Source: Planctomycetota bacterium (GTDB lineage: Bacteria; Planctomycetota; Planctomycetia; Pirellulales; Thermoguttaceae). From it: a stretch of DNA of 56,723 nucleotides. Shown one piece after another: positions 34,479 through 43,803 of this stretch. The notes under the pieces are model-generated. The model worked only from the letters and a program-made list of their open reading frames with translations. It was not told where the DNA came from and did no database searches. Within the stretch, counting starts at the first letter, position 1, and each line of letters starts with the position of its first letter. Position numbers and translations under genes: made by a program. The DNA lies in NCBI GenBank assembly GCA_029550925.1, contig JAKPGL010000068.1, positions 1-56,723 on the forward strand, in the 5' to 3' direction.

Positions 34479-35419
34479 GGCCGGGACTCCTGTAGTTGGA
34501 TTTGGGCCAGAATTTGCTGGGCGGCAGACACATCTTCGGCCATCTGGGCCAATAAGGCCCCTACTTCTGGAAATCGGCGAACTTCTCGAAGTCGGGCCAA
34601 GAATTCGATCTCCAGGAGCTGGTCATACAAATCCCCTTCAAAACCGATCAAAAACGCCTCCATTTTCTGCTCCGTCTCCCCGAAGGTCGGATTGGCGCCA
34701 AGGCTGACAGCGGCGGGCCAGGATTGATCTCCGACCCACGCCCGGCCTGCATAAATCCCTTCGGCGGGGATCAAAAGACGCTCCACCTGAAGATTCGCCG
34801 TGGGATAACCCAGTTGTCTGCCACGCCCAACCCCCCGGACGACTCGGCCGCGAAGGCGATACGGTCGGCCTAACAATTGGGCGGCCTTTTCCACCTGGCC
34901 CTGGACCAACAGACGCCGAATCCACGAACTGGAAACAACCCGCCCCTCCATTTCCACCGGCGGCACCACCTCCAACAGGACGCCGGCCTGCCGACACCAC
35001 GTTTCCAATTGGGCCTTCTGGGCCTGCCGGTTCCGTCCGAAAGCAAAATCGCCTCCCTCGACCAACACTTTCGCCTTCAATTGGCCAACAATCCACCGCC
35101 AAAAAAACTCTCCCGCCTCCAGCCGGAGAAACTCCCGGGTGGTCGGATAGGCCAGCACCCCATCCACCCCTGTTTGGGTCAACAGCTCCGCCTTCCGCTC
35201 CGTCCAACAAAGCAGCCTGGGAGCGGCGACCGGATCAAGCACCCACGCCGGCGCCGGATCAAAGGTAAACACCAAGGCCGGCGCACCGAGCCTTCGGGCC
35301 TGGGCGACGAGCCGCTCCAACACCCGAACATGCCCTACGTGCACCCCGTCGAAGTTGCCAATACTGACCGCCCCGCCCCGCAGGTTCTCAGGAAGCGCCT
35401 CTAAACTGCGTATCAACAT
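34475..35419 (-). CDS. ribF: bifunctional riboflavin kinase / FAD synthetase
   Basis: 314 residues from the ATG at 35419; a GTG two codons earlier (35425) is also possible. The FAD synthetase half shows the nucleotidyltransferase loop AVSIGNFDGVHVGHVRVLERL and FTFDPAP. The flavokinase half begins near residue 183 (RPYRLRGRVVRGVGRGRQLGYPTANLQ) with the conserved PTAN, followed by GIYAGRAWVG, SLGANPTFGE and the EIEFLARLREVRRF end motif. It converts riboflavin to FMN and FAD in the cytoplasm. Overlaps nrnA by four bases. Confidence 0.95.
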   Translation of the reverse strand: MLIRSLEALPENLRGGAVSIGNFDGVHVGHVRVLERLVAQARRLGAPALVFTFDPAPAWVLDPVAAPRLLCWTERKAELLTQTGVDGVLAYPTTREFLRLEAGEFFWRWIVGQLKAKVLVEGGDFAFGRNRQAQKAQLETWCRQAGVLLEVVPPVEMEGRVVSSSWIRRLLVQGQVEKAAQLLGRPYRLRGRVVRGVGRGRQLGYPTANLQVERLLIPAEGIYAGRAWVGDQSWPAAVSLGANPTFGETEQKMEAFLIGFEGDLYDQLLEIEFLARLREVRRFPEVGALLAQMAEDVSAAQQILAQIQLQESRP

Positions 35420-35768
35420 GACCACCGCTTATCCATCCGACTTTGTTGGATAGTCGCCTCATTCCGAACGCCGCATTTCGTCTTCTCCGCCAGGAGCAGG
35501 GCCTGTCCCCCGGCCAAACCGCTCCAAACTTCCATGAGGCGTCCGGTTTACCGCATGGGCCTCCCTCACTGGATTGCCCGATGAGCTTCTGAAACACTCT
35601 ATCCTACCAAAAGTCCTTTCCCTATTCTACCCGCCAAAGAAAAGCCTCTTGGGGACGGACGTGCTGGCAAGTTCCCACTCAGAAGGCCGTTTGACGCCGG
35701 GATAAGAATGGAAACTCTGTGCGAAACCCGGCACGCTGTAGAAAAAGCCGTCCAAAGACCCAGCCGAT

Positions 35769-35806
35769 AAAAAAACTCCCCCCGAAGCCGATTCCTTCGG
35801 AGGGAG
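35769..35806 (-). terminator. intrinsic terminator after the DUF4912 gene
   Basis: On the minus strand CTCCCTCCGAAG pairs with CTTCGGGGGGAG (12 bp, one G-U) around a 7-base loop, followed by seven T's (35775-35769). It lies 10 bp after the stop codon at 35817. The remaining sequence between here and ribF (35420-35768) shows no gene. Confidence 0.88.
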
Positions 35807-35816
35807 CGGGGCAAGC

Positions 35817-37001
35817 CTATTCTCGCAGAGCGGCGTCGGGGTCCCGCACGATCGGTTCCATGACTTTGGTATTGCGTTCCAGGGCCAGGATGATCGTACG
35901 TTGTTCCGCGCCGTCGGGACTTTGAGCCACCACCGGTAAGACCTGCCGACGATCCGGCATTTCTAGTCGGAGGTGGAACACGCCGTCCTCTTCCACCCGC
36001 ACCGGTTGGCCTCGAATCGTAACCTGGGCGCCGGGGACAGTCTTTCCATAAAGCATCACCTCGGCGTCGATGTGGAGGTTGAATTCCTCTCGTTTGTTGC
36101 CAAGGTTGACGGCGCCCAATCCATAGCGCACAGGCCACGGGAGCAACGATCCCCCCAATTGCTCCTCTAAGACCTCTTTGACCTCTCGGGTATCCACCGT
36201 CGGATCGTATCCGCCGCTTAAGGCATAGACCCGTTGGTACTCTTCCGGCTTTTCGGACCAAGGCTGTTCGGCGGATTCGTCGATTCGACTTCGGGTGGTG
36301 GTAACGATGTTGCTCCGGGCCAAACAGAGAAATTTCCCACTCGGCGCCAAATACCCGATCTCAAATTGAAAACTCTTCGGCGGAGAAGACACATCGACGT
36401 ACCAGGTATGCACCTCGCCATGAATGGGAATGTCCCGAAGATGTTTCCGCACGGCGCTGGTGGCGCCTTCCCGAAGCACTTCCAACACTCGCAGCACAGG
36501 ACGTGCCCCATGCCAGTGCTGCCCCAAGGCGGCCTCAGCCCGTTGGACAGCGGCCCGGCTCACCTCCCAGCAGGTCTGAATCCAATACGGGTCCCGCACA
36601 ATCGCTACCAGCCGATCTCGTCCACCCCCATTCGACGAGCTTTCAGAGCCGAACGCTAAATCTTTACAGGCGGCCAACTGGGTCTGAATCTTCCGAAGTC
36701 GCTCTTCCAGATAGGCGGAACGAACTTTCCTCTTACCAACAGAAGGTTTCTGCTTCAGGGTCTTTCGGGCCGCACTGGAAATGGCTGGGACGGAAGCTTT
36801 TTTCTTCAGCGCACCGTTCGAAGAAACTTTTTTGGAAGTTTTCCCAGCAATTTTGCTCTTAGAACCTTTCTTCGCCAGCTTGGCCAGGGATACCACCAAT
36901 TCTTCTTTCCGCATACTATGCCAACCGGACACTCCTTGTCGTTTGGCCATGGCCGCCAAATCCTTTACGGTCCGATTCCGAAGCTTGGCTATGGTACTCA
37001 C
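35817..37001 (-). CDS. DUF4912 protein with Rho-N/SAP-like head
   Basis: 394 residues from a GTG at 37001 placed 8 bases after GGAGG; a GTG at 37010 is too close to it. Residues about 1-40 resemble a Rho-N or SAP-like helical module (IAKLRNRTVKDLAAMAKRQG, HSMRKEELVVSLAKL), a fold that binds nucleic acid. A Lys/Ser-rich linker (about 45-95) follows, then DUF4912 (RLVAIVRDPYWIQTCWEVS, PVLRVLEV, WYVDVSSPPKSFQFEIGYLA). The last 130 residues hold beta strands (FNLHIDAEVMLYGKTVPGAQVTIRG) like a polymorphic wall domain. DUF4912 proteins occur widely without known function. A strong terminator follows. Encoded alone. Confidence 0.82.
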   Translation of the reverse strand: MSTIAKLRNRTVKDLAAMAKRQGVSGWHSMRKEELVVSLAKLAKKGSKSKIAGKTSKKVSSNGALKKKASVPAISSAARKTLKQKPSVGKRKVRSAYLEERLRKIQTQLAACKDLAFGSESSSNGGGRDRLVAIVRDPYWIQTCWEVSRAAVQRAEAALGQHWHGARPVLRVLEVLREGATSAVRKHLRDIPIHGEVHTWYVDVSSPPKSFQFEIGYLAPSGKFLCLARSNIVTTTRSRIDESAEQPWSEKPEEYQRVYALSGGYDPTVDTREVKEVLEEQLGGSLLPWPVRYGLGAVNLGNKREEFNLHIDAEVMLYGKTVPGAQVTIRGQPVRVEEDGVFHLRLEMPDRRQVLPVVAQSPDGAEQRTIILALERNTKVMEPIVRDPDAALRE

Positions 37002-37624
37002 AGAACCCACCTCCCGGCCAAGTCCATGCGAATCAGGCCTGGCCGTCTTAGGGCCTTAGCAAAATCGCTTGTCGGACCCCTCCGTCCGCTTGTAGGTCTT
37101 GCCATTGGCAGGCGCCCAAGGGGGAACATCTTGTTTCGGGCAAGGCAAAACCTTCCAAATCTTCTTCCTTTATTGTAATTACAGGACTTCCCGGATGCAA
37201 TCCGCTACCCTACGTTTTCCCGCACAAATGACTCGGCGTCAAAATACCATAACCTATTGAAAAATAAGAACTTAAAACAAAAATTTTGGACAAGAGAACT
37301 TGAAATTTTTCGGGTTTTCCCCCCAAGAATGGGTAGCCACTCCCGACATTTTTCGGAATTCTAAACGCCCAACAGAAAAAACATTTGGAGCAATTCCCAC
37401 CGCAAGGGGGGGACTATCGCATTTCCGCTTTCCCCAAAATTAACACTTTCGGTGGGTTTAATGTAACCTATTAGAAGCAATTCCGGACGAACTCAAAAAC
37501 AACACCCCTCCGGGAGTTCGCTTTTCAGGCAATCCTTCAGCAGGGGTGGCCTCCCCAGGCCATGAATATCAAGGTGAAGAGAAACCGATCTGCCCAAGGA
37601 TTCCCGGCCCCCCCCTGCCGGAGA
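37002..37624. other. AT-rich intergenic region
   Basis: About 620 bp between two minus-strand genes. The stretch 37230-37480 is AT-rich compared with its surroundings and should contain the promoter of the DUF4912 gene, but no single pair of boxes stands out. A 7-bp hairpin (CGAACTC ... GAGTTCG) followed by ctttt lies near 37490-37530. No coding frame. Confidence 0.35.
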
Positions 37625-39073
37625 TTACCTTTCCACAAGCGGAGGGAGACTCTGAAAAGCGAACTGCGTTTCGCACCAGGCAGCCACATCCAGCAGGGCC
37701 TCTTCCTGGTGGGGTCGTCCCACCAGTTGCACCGCCCCGGGCATTCCATCCTCGGCCAAGCCGCACGGGATCGAAACTACCGGCAACCCCGCACAACTCC
37801 ACGGTGCTTGCATTGTTTTGTCGCCGGTGGTCTCCAAGGTAGCCGGGGCTGTGGTCGTCGTAGAAGGCAGAATGAATGCGTCCCAATCACCCAACCACTC
37901 GGCAGCCTCCTTGCGCAAGGCCCGAAGCCGATCCAACCCGGCCAGATAATCCACCGCCGGAATTTGAAGCCCCTGGTCCAAAAGTCCGGCGATCTTCGGG
38001 CCATACTGGGTGCGATGTTTCGGGAAGTTCTCTCGATGGTAGGCGGCCGCCTCGACGGCCATGATCAGGGTGTGCAGGTCCAGGACCTCGGCGAACTCGG
38101 CAGGCCAAGCCCATCGCCCCACTTCCGCGCCTGCTTTGCTCAGCCGACTCAACGCCTGCTCAAAAAGTTTCCGAATGGCCAGATCGGCTTGGTCGGCAAA
38201 GAAGCCGACAACCCGGGCCAGCCGAGGCGGTCGGCCCAGGCTGGATGGCCAGGAACGGTCTTCTTTGGCGTCTAACTCTTGGTCGGCAAAGAGCGTCGGC
38301 TGGGATGGTTCCGGCGGGTCGGCAAAAAGCCCCTGCTGTACCCAACCACCCGCTGTTGTCCCTTCAGTTGCCTCGCAGGGTTGCCGACCACTTACAGTCC
38401 GAAGCACCCTATACATCAGGCGAAGGTCTTCCACACACAAGGCCATCGGTCCGGCATGGTCCAGATGCCAACTGACCGGAACCACCCCGTCCAAAGGCAA
38501 TTGGCCAAAGGTAGGTTTCAATGTAGCGATGCCGCAGTAGGCGGCCGGTCGGACCAAGGAGCCGCCTGTTTGGGTCCCCAACGCCCCCAGGCACATCCCC
38601 ATCACCACGGCGGCGGCTGACCCACTGGAAGAGCCGCCCGGCGTGTGCGAAAGCGTCGGACTCCAGGGGTTTCGGGTCGGCGAGGGATCGAAACAGGCAA
38701 ACTCCACCGTAACTGTTTTTCCCAACAGGATGGCCCCGGCCCGTCGAAGCACCGAGACCAACGGCGCATCCCCCGACGCCCGATGATCCGCCCGCAATGG
38801 CGAACCAGCCCGGGTAGGCCAATCGGCCACATCGAAAATGTCCTTGATCCCTATCGGGATCCCGTGCAACGGCCCACGGTCCAGACCGGCTTTCAACTGT
38901 CGGCCTGCTTCCGTGGCGGTTTGTCTGGCCCCGGCTTCATCGACCAACACCCACGCCCGCACCCGATCGTCATACCGGCGGATCCGCTCCAGACACATCT
39001 CCACCAAATCCAGCGGGGTGAGTTCACCTTGGCGGATCGCCCGGCTTGCCTCGACAATGGTCCATCGTTTCAT
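37625..39073 (-). CDS. amidase signature family enzyme
   Basis: 482 residues, ATG at 39073. The amidase signature is intact: Lys77 (GIPIGIKD), the Ser-rich loop TPGGSSSGSAAAV near 145-155 and the nucleophile Ser172 (GTQTGGSLVRPAA). The Ser-Ser-Lys triad hydrolyses amide bonds. The protein resembles GatA, but no gatB or gatC is adjacent and the C-terminal half is that of a stand-alone amidase (AFILPSTTTTAPAT, GLPVVSIPCGLAEDGMPGAVQLVG). Substrate unknown. It is divergent from bioB across a 99-bp gap. Confidence 0.88.
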   Translation of the reverse strand: MKRWTIVEASRAIRQGELTPLDLVEMCLERIRRYDDRVRAWVLVDEAGARQTATEAGRQLKAGLDRGPLHGIPIGIKDIFDVADWPTRAGSPLRADHRASGDAPLVSVLRRAGAILLGKTVTVEFACFDPSPTRNPWSPTLSHTPGGSSSGSAAAVVMGMCLGALGTQTGGSLVRPAAYCGIATLKPTFGQLPLDGVVPVSWHLDHAGPMALCVEDLRLMYRVLRTVSGRQPCEATEGTTAGGWVQQGLFADPPEPSQPTLFADQELDAKEDRSWPSSLGRPPRLARVVGFFADQADLAIRKLFEQALSRLSKAGAEVGRWAWPAEFAEVLDLHTLIMAVEAAAYHRENFPKHRTQYGPKIAGLLDQGLQIPAVDYLAGLDRLRALRKEAAEWLGDWDAFILPSTTTTAPATLETTGDKTMQAPWSCAGLPVVSIPCGLAEDGMPGAVQLVGRPHQEEALLDVAAWCETQFAFQSLPPLVER

Positions 39074-39116
39074 AGTGGTTTTTCCTCCCTCGGCTCAAAC
39101 TTCTCAAGTTTTAGCC

Positions 39117-39122
39117 TATAAT
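39117..39122 (+). promoter_or_regulatory. candidate -10 element of bioB
   Basis: A perfect TATAAT lies about 50 bp before the bioB start codons in the gap between divergent genes. The -35 position (ctcaaa, 17 bases upstream) matches TTGACA poorly. Confidence 0.4.
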
Positions 39123-39172
39123 AAAAGGTCTTTGGTCGAGTTGGAAGGAATAGGTTTACGTTTCCCGAGAGG

Positions 39173-40207
39173 ATGATGATGAGCCACTTTTCCCCCGCCG
39201 CCCCCTTGGAAAAGCAAAGTTCCCCCAACCGATGGTGCGAGTTAGCGGAGCGGGTGTTGGGTGGGCGTCGGCTTACCCGCCAGGAAGGCCTGGATATCCT
39301 CCAATGCCCCGACGAAGAACTGCTGGAGCTTTTGGCCGCCGCCTATCGGGTGCGGCGTCATTACCACGGTCGGCAAGTCCAGGTCAATTTCCTGATCAAC
39401 GCTAAAAGCGGCCTGTGCGGCGAAGATTGTGCCTACTGTTCGCAGTCGGCCGTCTCGACCGCCCCCATCCAGAAGTACCGGTTGGTGAGCAAGGAGAAAA
39501 TCCTGCAAGGGGCCGAATTGGCCGTCGCCCATCACGCCCGCACCTACTGCATTGCGGTTTCCGGCCGGAGGCCGTCGGACCAGGAATTGGAACTGCTGGC
39601 CGAGGCGGCGGCCGAGGTGAAGGCCCGCTGGCCCCTGCGCATCTGCGTCTCTCCTGGTCTGCTCAGCCAGAAGCAAGCCGACCGACTCAAACAGGCCGGC
39701 GTCGATCGGATCAATCATAACCTGAACACCAGCGCTCGGTTTTACCCCCGCATCTGTACGACCCATTCCTACCAGGATCGACTGGCCACGCTAGAAGCAG
39801 TCCGGGCCGCCGGATTGGAAATCTGTTGCGGGGCCCTTCTGGGCATGGGCGAAGAGGCCGAAGACGTGGTGGATTTGGCTTTAGAATTAGCCCGGCTTGA
39901 GGTCGAGGCCGTGCCAGTCAACTTTCTGAACCCAATTCCTGGTACTCCTCTGGAGGACGTCCATCGGTTGACGCCGCAGTACTGTTTGAAGGCGTTGTGC
40001 CTGTTTCGGCTGGCGGCGCCGAAGTGTGAATTGCGGATGTCGGCCGGCCGAGAAATCCATCTGGGGCCGTTACAGCCGTTGGGACTTTACCCGGCCAATT
40101 CTCTCTTTGTTGGCGGGTATCTGACGACTTCTGGGAGGGCGGCGGAAGAAGATTTCCGCATGATCGAGGCGTTGGGGTTCGAGGTAGTCCTGGACGGGGC
40201 ACACTAA
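39173..40207 (+). CDS. bioB: biotin synthase
   Basis: 344 residues. Three ATG codons follow each other at 39173, 39176 and 39179; GAGAGG ends directly before the first, so the third has the best spacing. The radical-SAM cluster is Cys82, Cys86 and Cys89 (CGEDCAYCSQS). Further BioB blocks are visible: RICVSPGLLS, DRINHNLNTSARFYPRICTTHSY, GALLGMGEE, VPVNFLNPIPGTPLE, MSAGRE and the C-terminal SLFVGGYLTTSGR. It inserts sulfur into dethiobiotin using SAM and an auxiliary [2Fe-2S] cluster. No other biotin gene is nearby, so the pathway is scattered. Confidence 0.96.
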   Translation: MMMSHFSPAAPLEKQSSPNRWCELAERVLGGRRLTRQEGLDILQCPDEELLELLAAAYRVRRHYHGRQVQVNFLINAKSGLCGEDCAYCSQSAVSTAPIQKYRLVSKEKILQGAELAVAHHARTYCIAVSGRRPSDQELELLAEAAAEVKARWPLRICVSPGLLSQKQADRLKQAGVDRINHNLNTSARFYPRICTTHSYQDRLATLEAVRAAGLEICCGALLGMGEEAEDVVDLALELARLEVEAVPVNFLNPIPGTPLEDVHRLTPQYCLKALCLFRLAAPKCELRMSAGREIHLGPLQPLGLYPANSLFVGGYLTTSGRAAEEDFRMIEALGFEVVLDGAH

Positions 40208-40601
40208 CCCCCCCTCCTAATGGGGTCCGTTCCTCTGCCGAATGGGAATCTTCCGGGAGATTGGCGGAAGACTCTGATAACTTCTTTTCCTGGATAAGAT
40301 TACTTCTTTTCTTCCTCTTTCTTCCCGAAACCTCCAGGTTTTTCCCGCCCTTTCAGCCTTCCCCCCTTAAAGTAGGGATTTGAAGTAAAGCGTGTTTCTC
40401 TGACAGGAGAGACCTAAGGGGTTCTTGGGAGAGCGGCCGAACAATCCTTACGGTAGGCAAAATCCCTTAAAGCGTAAAACTTTCCTAAACTGCCAAATTC
40501 GTTTTGGTCGATACGACTGGAGGAAAAGCAGGTTTTCTCTGCGGAGATTGTCTTTTTCAGGATACAGGGAGTACGTCGGTTTTTTTAGGCAGGCTCATCA
40601 C

Positions 40602-40621
40602 CGAGGGATTCGCCTCGTTTT
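40602..40621 (+). terminator. small hairpin with T-run in the leader of the DUF11 gene
   Basis: CGAGG-gattcg-CCTCG followed by TTTT lies 26 bp before the start codon at 40648, within a 440-bp region (40208-40647) that otherwise shows no gene or recognised riboswitch. It could be a weak terminator acting as an attenuator, or just a stem in the leader. Confidence 0.35.
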
Positions 40622-40647
40622 GCACCTCTTGCAGGGGGATTTTGAGA

Positions 40648-43272
40648 ATGTACCGAAAAATTGGGCTCACGGCGGTTACCTGCATCGCTCTGGTGTTGGT
40701 AGCTAGGGTCTTTGCTCAAGAAGAGGAAACGCCCAGCGGGGAGCATTTGCACCCCATTCCGGCCCATAGCCCCACCCCTATTTTGGACCGGATCGAATCG
40801 GCTGGGAGGAACCTTTTTGGGATACTTCCATTGCCTAATTTATCAGGACCAGGTTCTCGGAGTCCGTCGTATCGGGCGCAACGGCCTCCCCAATCGCCAG
40901 AAGCCTCCCCCCCACCGGCGGCGAGTTCTGCTTCTGGTCTCCGCAACCCGGCCGTGAATATCTACCGAAGCACCCCTTCTGGAGGAGGTTTCCAGGAAGT
41001 CCCTTCTCGCAGAGGAATGAGTGAGTATCCAAACCAATCGACCCGGATAGGGGAAGAAAATTCAAGGGCTGCTTCTTCCCGAAGTCCTGCTGTGCCAGTT
41101 GTCCGATCCGAAAAAGACCTCCCCGAAGTTTCCGAACCTTCAGAACCAGAGGATTCCTCGCCTGGGGCCACTAGTCCCGGCAAGGGATCGCCGTTGGCGT
41201 TGCCGTTACATGAACGGTTAAGGGTCTTTCGGGAATCCGGGTTTGCCGGTGCTGGGGTAGGCCGATCCGAACCTTTGCCAGCCGGTTCTGGGGAAGAAAA
41301 ATCCCCCTCGATCGGCGGCGCATCTAATTCTTTCCCGAAATTAGGATCCCCTTCTGCCCGATCGGATACGCCCTCCTCCCCAGGCGCCTCTGCCGCTCCC
41401 AGCCGGGCCTACTCGTATTCTTCCTCAGGCCCAAGTGCGGAGAGTTCCCATTCATCGCCTGCTGGGGCGTCTTCTGGCCGGAGAGAACCCACGTTGGCCC
41501 CACCTCGAAGTAATGCTTTCGGCGCCGGGTCTTCGGCCCCATCGGGGCAAGCAACCACTGGTCCGTCGGAGAATCCTCCGGGCACTTCGGTAGCCCAGGA
41601 CCGGAGTAGTACTCCATCCCCAGGTGGTTCCGAGCTCTCCGGAGGGACGGGCAGTAAGGCATCGCCTTCGGAATCGGGAGGGCAAGCCTACCGACCTTCG
41701 CTGACGGCGGGTCGGCCTGGCCAGCGCTCGGAGTCGGACAACCTGCTCATTGCCCGCCAAAGCCCGATCCTGAGCATTCAGACCCATGGGCCGCGCCGGA
41801 TTACCGTCGGCAAAGAGGCGCCCTATGAGGTGGTGATCCAGAACTCGGGTGCGGCGGCGGCCAATGATCTGGTGGTAACGATCGACTTGCCGCCTTGGGC
41901 CGAGGTCCTCGCTGCCGAAGCAAGCGTCGGTTCCACCCAGGCCTCGGGGACCGGCGAAAAAGGCGGTCAGTTTCTTTGGCGCGTTGGCCGGTTAGAGGCC
42001 AAAGCTCAAGAAAAACTGGTACTCCGGATTACGCCCCGCGAAAGCCGACCGTTTGAACTGGGCGTCCGCTGGAGTTTTACGCCCCTAAGGTCCCAAGCGG
42101 AAATCGAGGTCCAGGAACCGAAATTAGGCCTGCAATTAGAAGGTCCGCGGGAAATCCTTCACGGCCAGCGGCAGATTTACAAACTAATCATGACGAACAC
42201 CGGCAACGGACCTGCTGAAAATGTAACGATTTCTTTGGTCTCCAAAGGGGCCGGTGATCAGGTCTCCGCTAGCCATAAATTGGGCGTACTCGCCGCGGGG
42301 GAAAAGAAGGTCCTGGAAGTGGAACTGATTCCGCGAAGCCCCGGGGAATTGACCCTCCAAGTGCAACTCCAAGGCGACGGCAACGCCCAAGCCTCTTTGA
42401 GCGAAACCATCATGGTACGCAAACCGGAGTTGCGACTGACGCTCACCGGGCCGACGGAGCACTTTGTGGGCGCCCCGGCGGTGTATCGGCTGCAAGCGGC
42501 CAATTCGGGCAATGCACCCGCGAGAAACGTCCAGGTAACGGCCTATTTGCCCGAAGGGATCGACCAGATCGTCTCGACGCCCGAAGGCCGATTGAGTTTC
42601 GACCGTCGGAAGCTGGAGTGGACCTTCCGGGAAATCGCCGCGGGCGCTTCGGAAGAGATAAGTCTGAAATGTCAATATCGGACGGCTGGTTTGGCTCGCA
42701 TCTCGGCAAAGGCGACAGGCGAATCGGACCTGTCGGCTACAGATTCCATTAACACCCAAGTGGAAACGATTGCAGACCTGACGCTTTCGGTGGTCGATCC
42801 CCCTGGGCCGACGCCGGTCGGGGAAGAAGCCGTCTATGAAATCCGAATCCACAATCGCGGCACTAAGACGGCCGCACAAGTGGAAGCAGTCGCCTATTTC
42901 TCCCACGGCATCGAACCCGTAGCGGCCGAAGGGGCGATGAATCGGATTGGCCCCGGACAGGTGGTCTTCAGCCCCATTGCCGCCATCGCTCCGGGTCAAA
43001 CCCAGGTCTTGAAGGTCAAAGCCAAGGCAGAACGGGCGGGCAATCATATCTTCCGGGCCGAGGTGTATTGCCGATCGGCTGGGGTTCGGTTGGTCAGCGA
43101 AGGAACCACCCGGTATTTCGGCAATGCCGTGGATCGGCGGCCTCAACTGGCCCAGCCGAGTCCATCGGAGCGAACCAATACCTCTGCCACCCAACCGCCT
43201 GTCCGCACCGCAGAACGGCCTACCGGTCCGTCTTCTCAAGAGCCAACCACCGCCCCGTCCAGAAAAAATTGA
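40648..43272 (+). CDS. exported DUF11-repeat surface protein
   Basis: 874 residues from an ATG at 40648 after GGGGGA; a longer frame from 40504 lacks a ribosome binding site. Signal peptide: MYRKIGLTAVTCIALVLVARVFAQ. The next 340 residues are Ser/Pro/Gly/Glu-rich and should be disordered. From about residue 365 at least four DUF11/CARDB-type beta-sandwich repeats follow, each with an N-terminal strand pair and a VxNxGxAxAxxV core: PYEVVIQNSGAAAANDLVV, IYKLIMTNTGNGPAENVTI, VYRLQAANSGNAPARNVQV, VYEIRIHNRGTKTAAQVEA. A Pro/Thr/Ser-rich tail ends the protein. No sortase or PEP-CTERM signal is seen. Such repeats build long extracellular or envelope-attached rods. Confidence 0.88.
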   Translation: MYRKIGLTAVTCIALVLVARVFAQEEETPSGEHLHPIPAHSPTPILDRIESAGRNLFGILPLPNLSGPGSRSPSYRAQRPPQSPEASPPPAASSASGLRNPAVNIYRSTPSGGGFQEVPSRRGMSEYPNQSTRIGEENSRAASSRSPAVPVVRSEKDLPEVSEPSEPEDSSPGATSPGKGSPLALPLHERLRVFRESGFAGAGVGRSEPLPAGSGEEKSPSIGGASNSFPKLGSPSARSDTPSSPGASAAPSRAYSYSSSGPSAESSHSSPAGASSGRREPTLAPPRSNAFGAGSSAPSGQATTGPSENPPGTSVAQDRSSTPSPGGSELSGGTGSKASPSESGGQAYRPSLTAGRPGQRSESDNLLIARQSPILSIQTHGPRRITVGKEAPYEVVIQNSGAAAANDLVVTIDLPPWAEVLAAEASVGSTQASGTGEKGGQFLWRVGRLEAKAQEKLVLRITPRESRPFELGVRWSFTPLRSQAEIEVQEPKLGLQLEGPREILHGQRQIYKLIMTNTGNGPAENVTISLVSKGAGDQVSASHKLGVLAAGEKKVLEVELIPRSPGELTLQVQLQGDGNAQASLSETIMVRKPELRLTLTGPTEHFVGAPAVYRLQAANSGNAPARNVQVTAYLPEGIDQIVSTPEGRLSFDRRKLEWTFREIAAGASEEISLKCQYRTAGLARISAKATGESDLSATDSINTQVETIADLTLSVVDPPGPTPVGEEAVYEIRIHNRGTKTAAQVEAVAYFSHGIEPVAAEGAMNRIGPGQVVFSPIAAIAPGQTQVLKVKAKAERAGNHIFRAEVYCRSAGVRLVSEGTTRYFGNAVDRRPQLAQPSPSERTNTSATQPPVRTAERPTGPSSQEPTTAPSRKN

Positions 43273-43311
43273 CCCCCTCCTGATTTTTTCCTTCGGCGGG
43301 GGCCGTCTTTT
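43273..43311 (+). terminator. weak terminator after the DUF11 gene
   Basis: CCCCC directly after the stop codon pairs with GGGGG (43298-43302) around a 20-base loop and is followed by ccgtcTTTT. The loop is long, so this is a tentative call. Confidence 0.3.
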
Positions 43312-43416
43312 CTGGAATGTACACCCTGCGCCCGGTGGCATTCTACCGCCTTTCGAGTTCTCTTATCTGCCGCGTGATCCTGCCCCTGATTGAATCGCCT
43401 CATGCTGCAATTCGCG

Positions 43417-43610
43417 TAACATTTTAGCCGAATGCAAAGGGGGTTTCTTGTAGGGCGAAATTTGCCCGGTATTGTCACTGCCGCGCAAGCTCTCAATCCA
43501 GGGTCCTACGAGGCGGCTACTTTGTTATTCCTCCCGAGTAGCGGCTGCAAAAAGCCTAGATTGGGCGCTTGCGCGGCAGTGACAAGGTACTGCATTCGGC
43601 TAAAATGTTA
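43417..43610. repeat. foldback element with nested perfect inverted repeats
   Basis: The outer arms TAACATTTTAGCCGAATGCA (43417-43436) and its exact reverse complement (43591-43610) enclose inner arms TTGTCACTGCCGCGCAAGC (43472-43490) and its exact reverse complement (43567-43585). The left arms are 35 bases apart, the right arms 5. Inside the inner pair, CAATCcAGG and CCTaGATTG can pair with one mismatch and a further stem (GGCTAC/GTAGC type) lies near the tip. No coding capacity; both strands have open frames that simply mirror each other. It is the only structured sequence in the gap 43273-43803. Confidence 0.85.
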
Positions 43611-43803
43611 CCAATTCGCCGTCTTGGGCCCCCAACGTCTGGGACGGCCACTCTGCCGGAGTTTCTTCCCTTCGAATGGTTGATCTGCTAAACTGAAATT
43701 AGGTGTATTATAGAGAGTTTGGTGTTTTTGGTTCCGGGGGGGAGAAGAGACTCTTTCCGGCTCCCTGAAACCTTTTAAAAGTTTGCTCTTGGAGGAGATC
43801 GCC

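Noticed and set aside
37625-39073. Assignment of the amidase as GatA
   Set aside because: No gatB or gatC nearby, and the C-terminal half reads like a stand-alone amidase; kept as a general amidase.
40208-40601. A possible riboswitch in the long leader of the DUF11 gene
   Set aside because: I compared it from memory with the c-di-GMP type and saw no conserved core; only the small hairpin at 40602 remains.
43432-43683. Open frames on both strands through the foldback element that share residues such as CIRLKCY and ACAAVT
   Set aside because: The shared residues come from reading the two arms of the inverted repeat; neither frame has a ribosome binding site or similarity.
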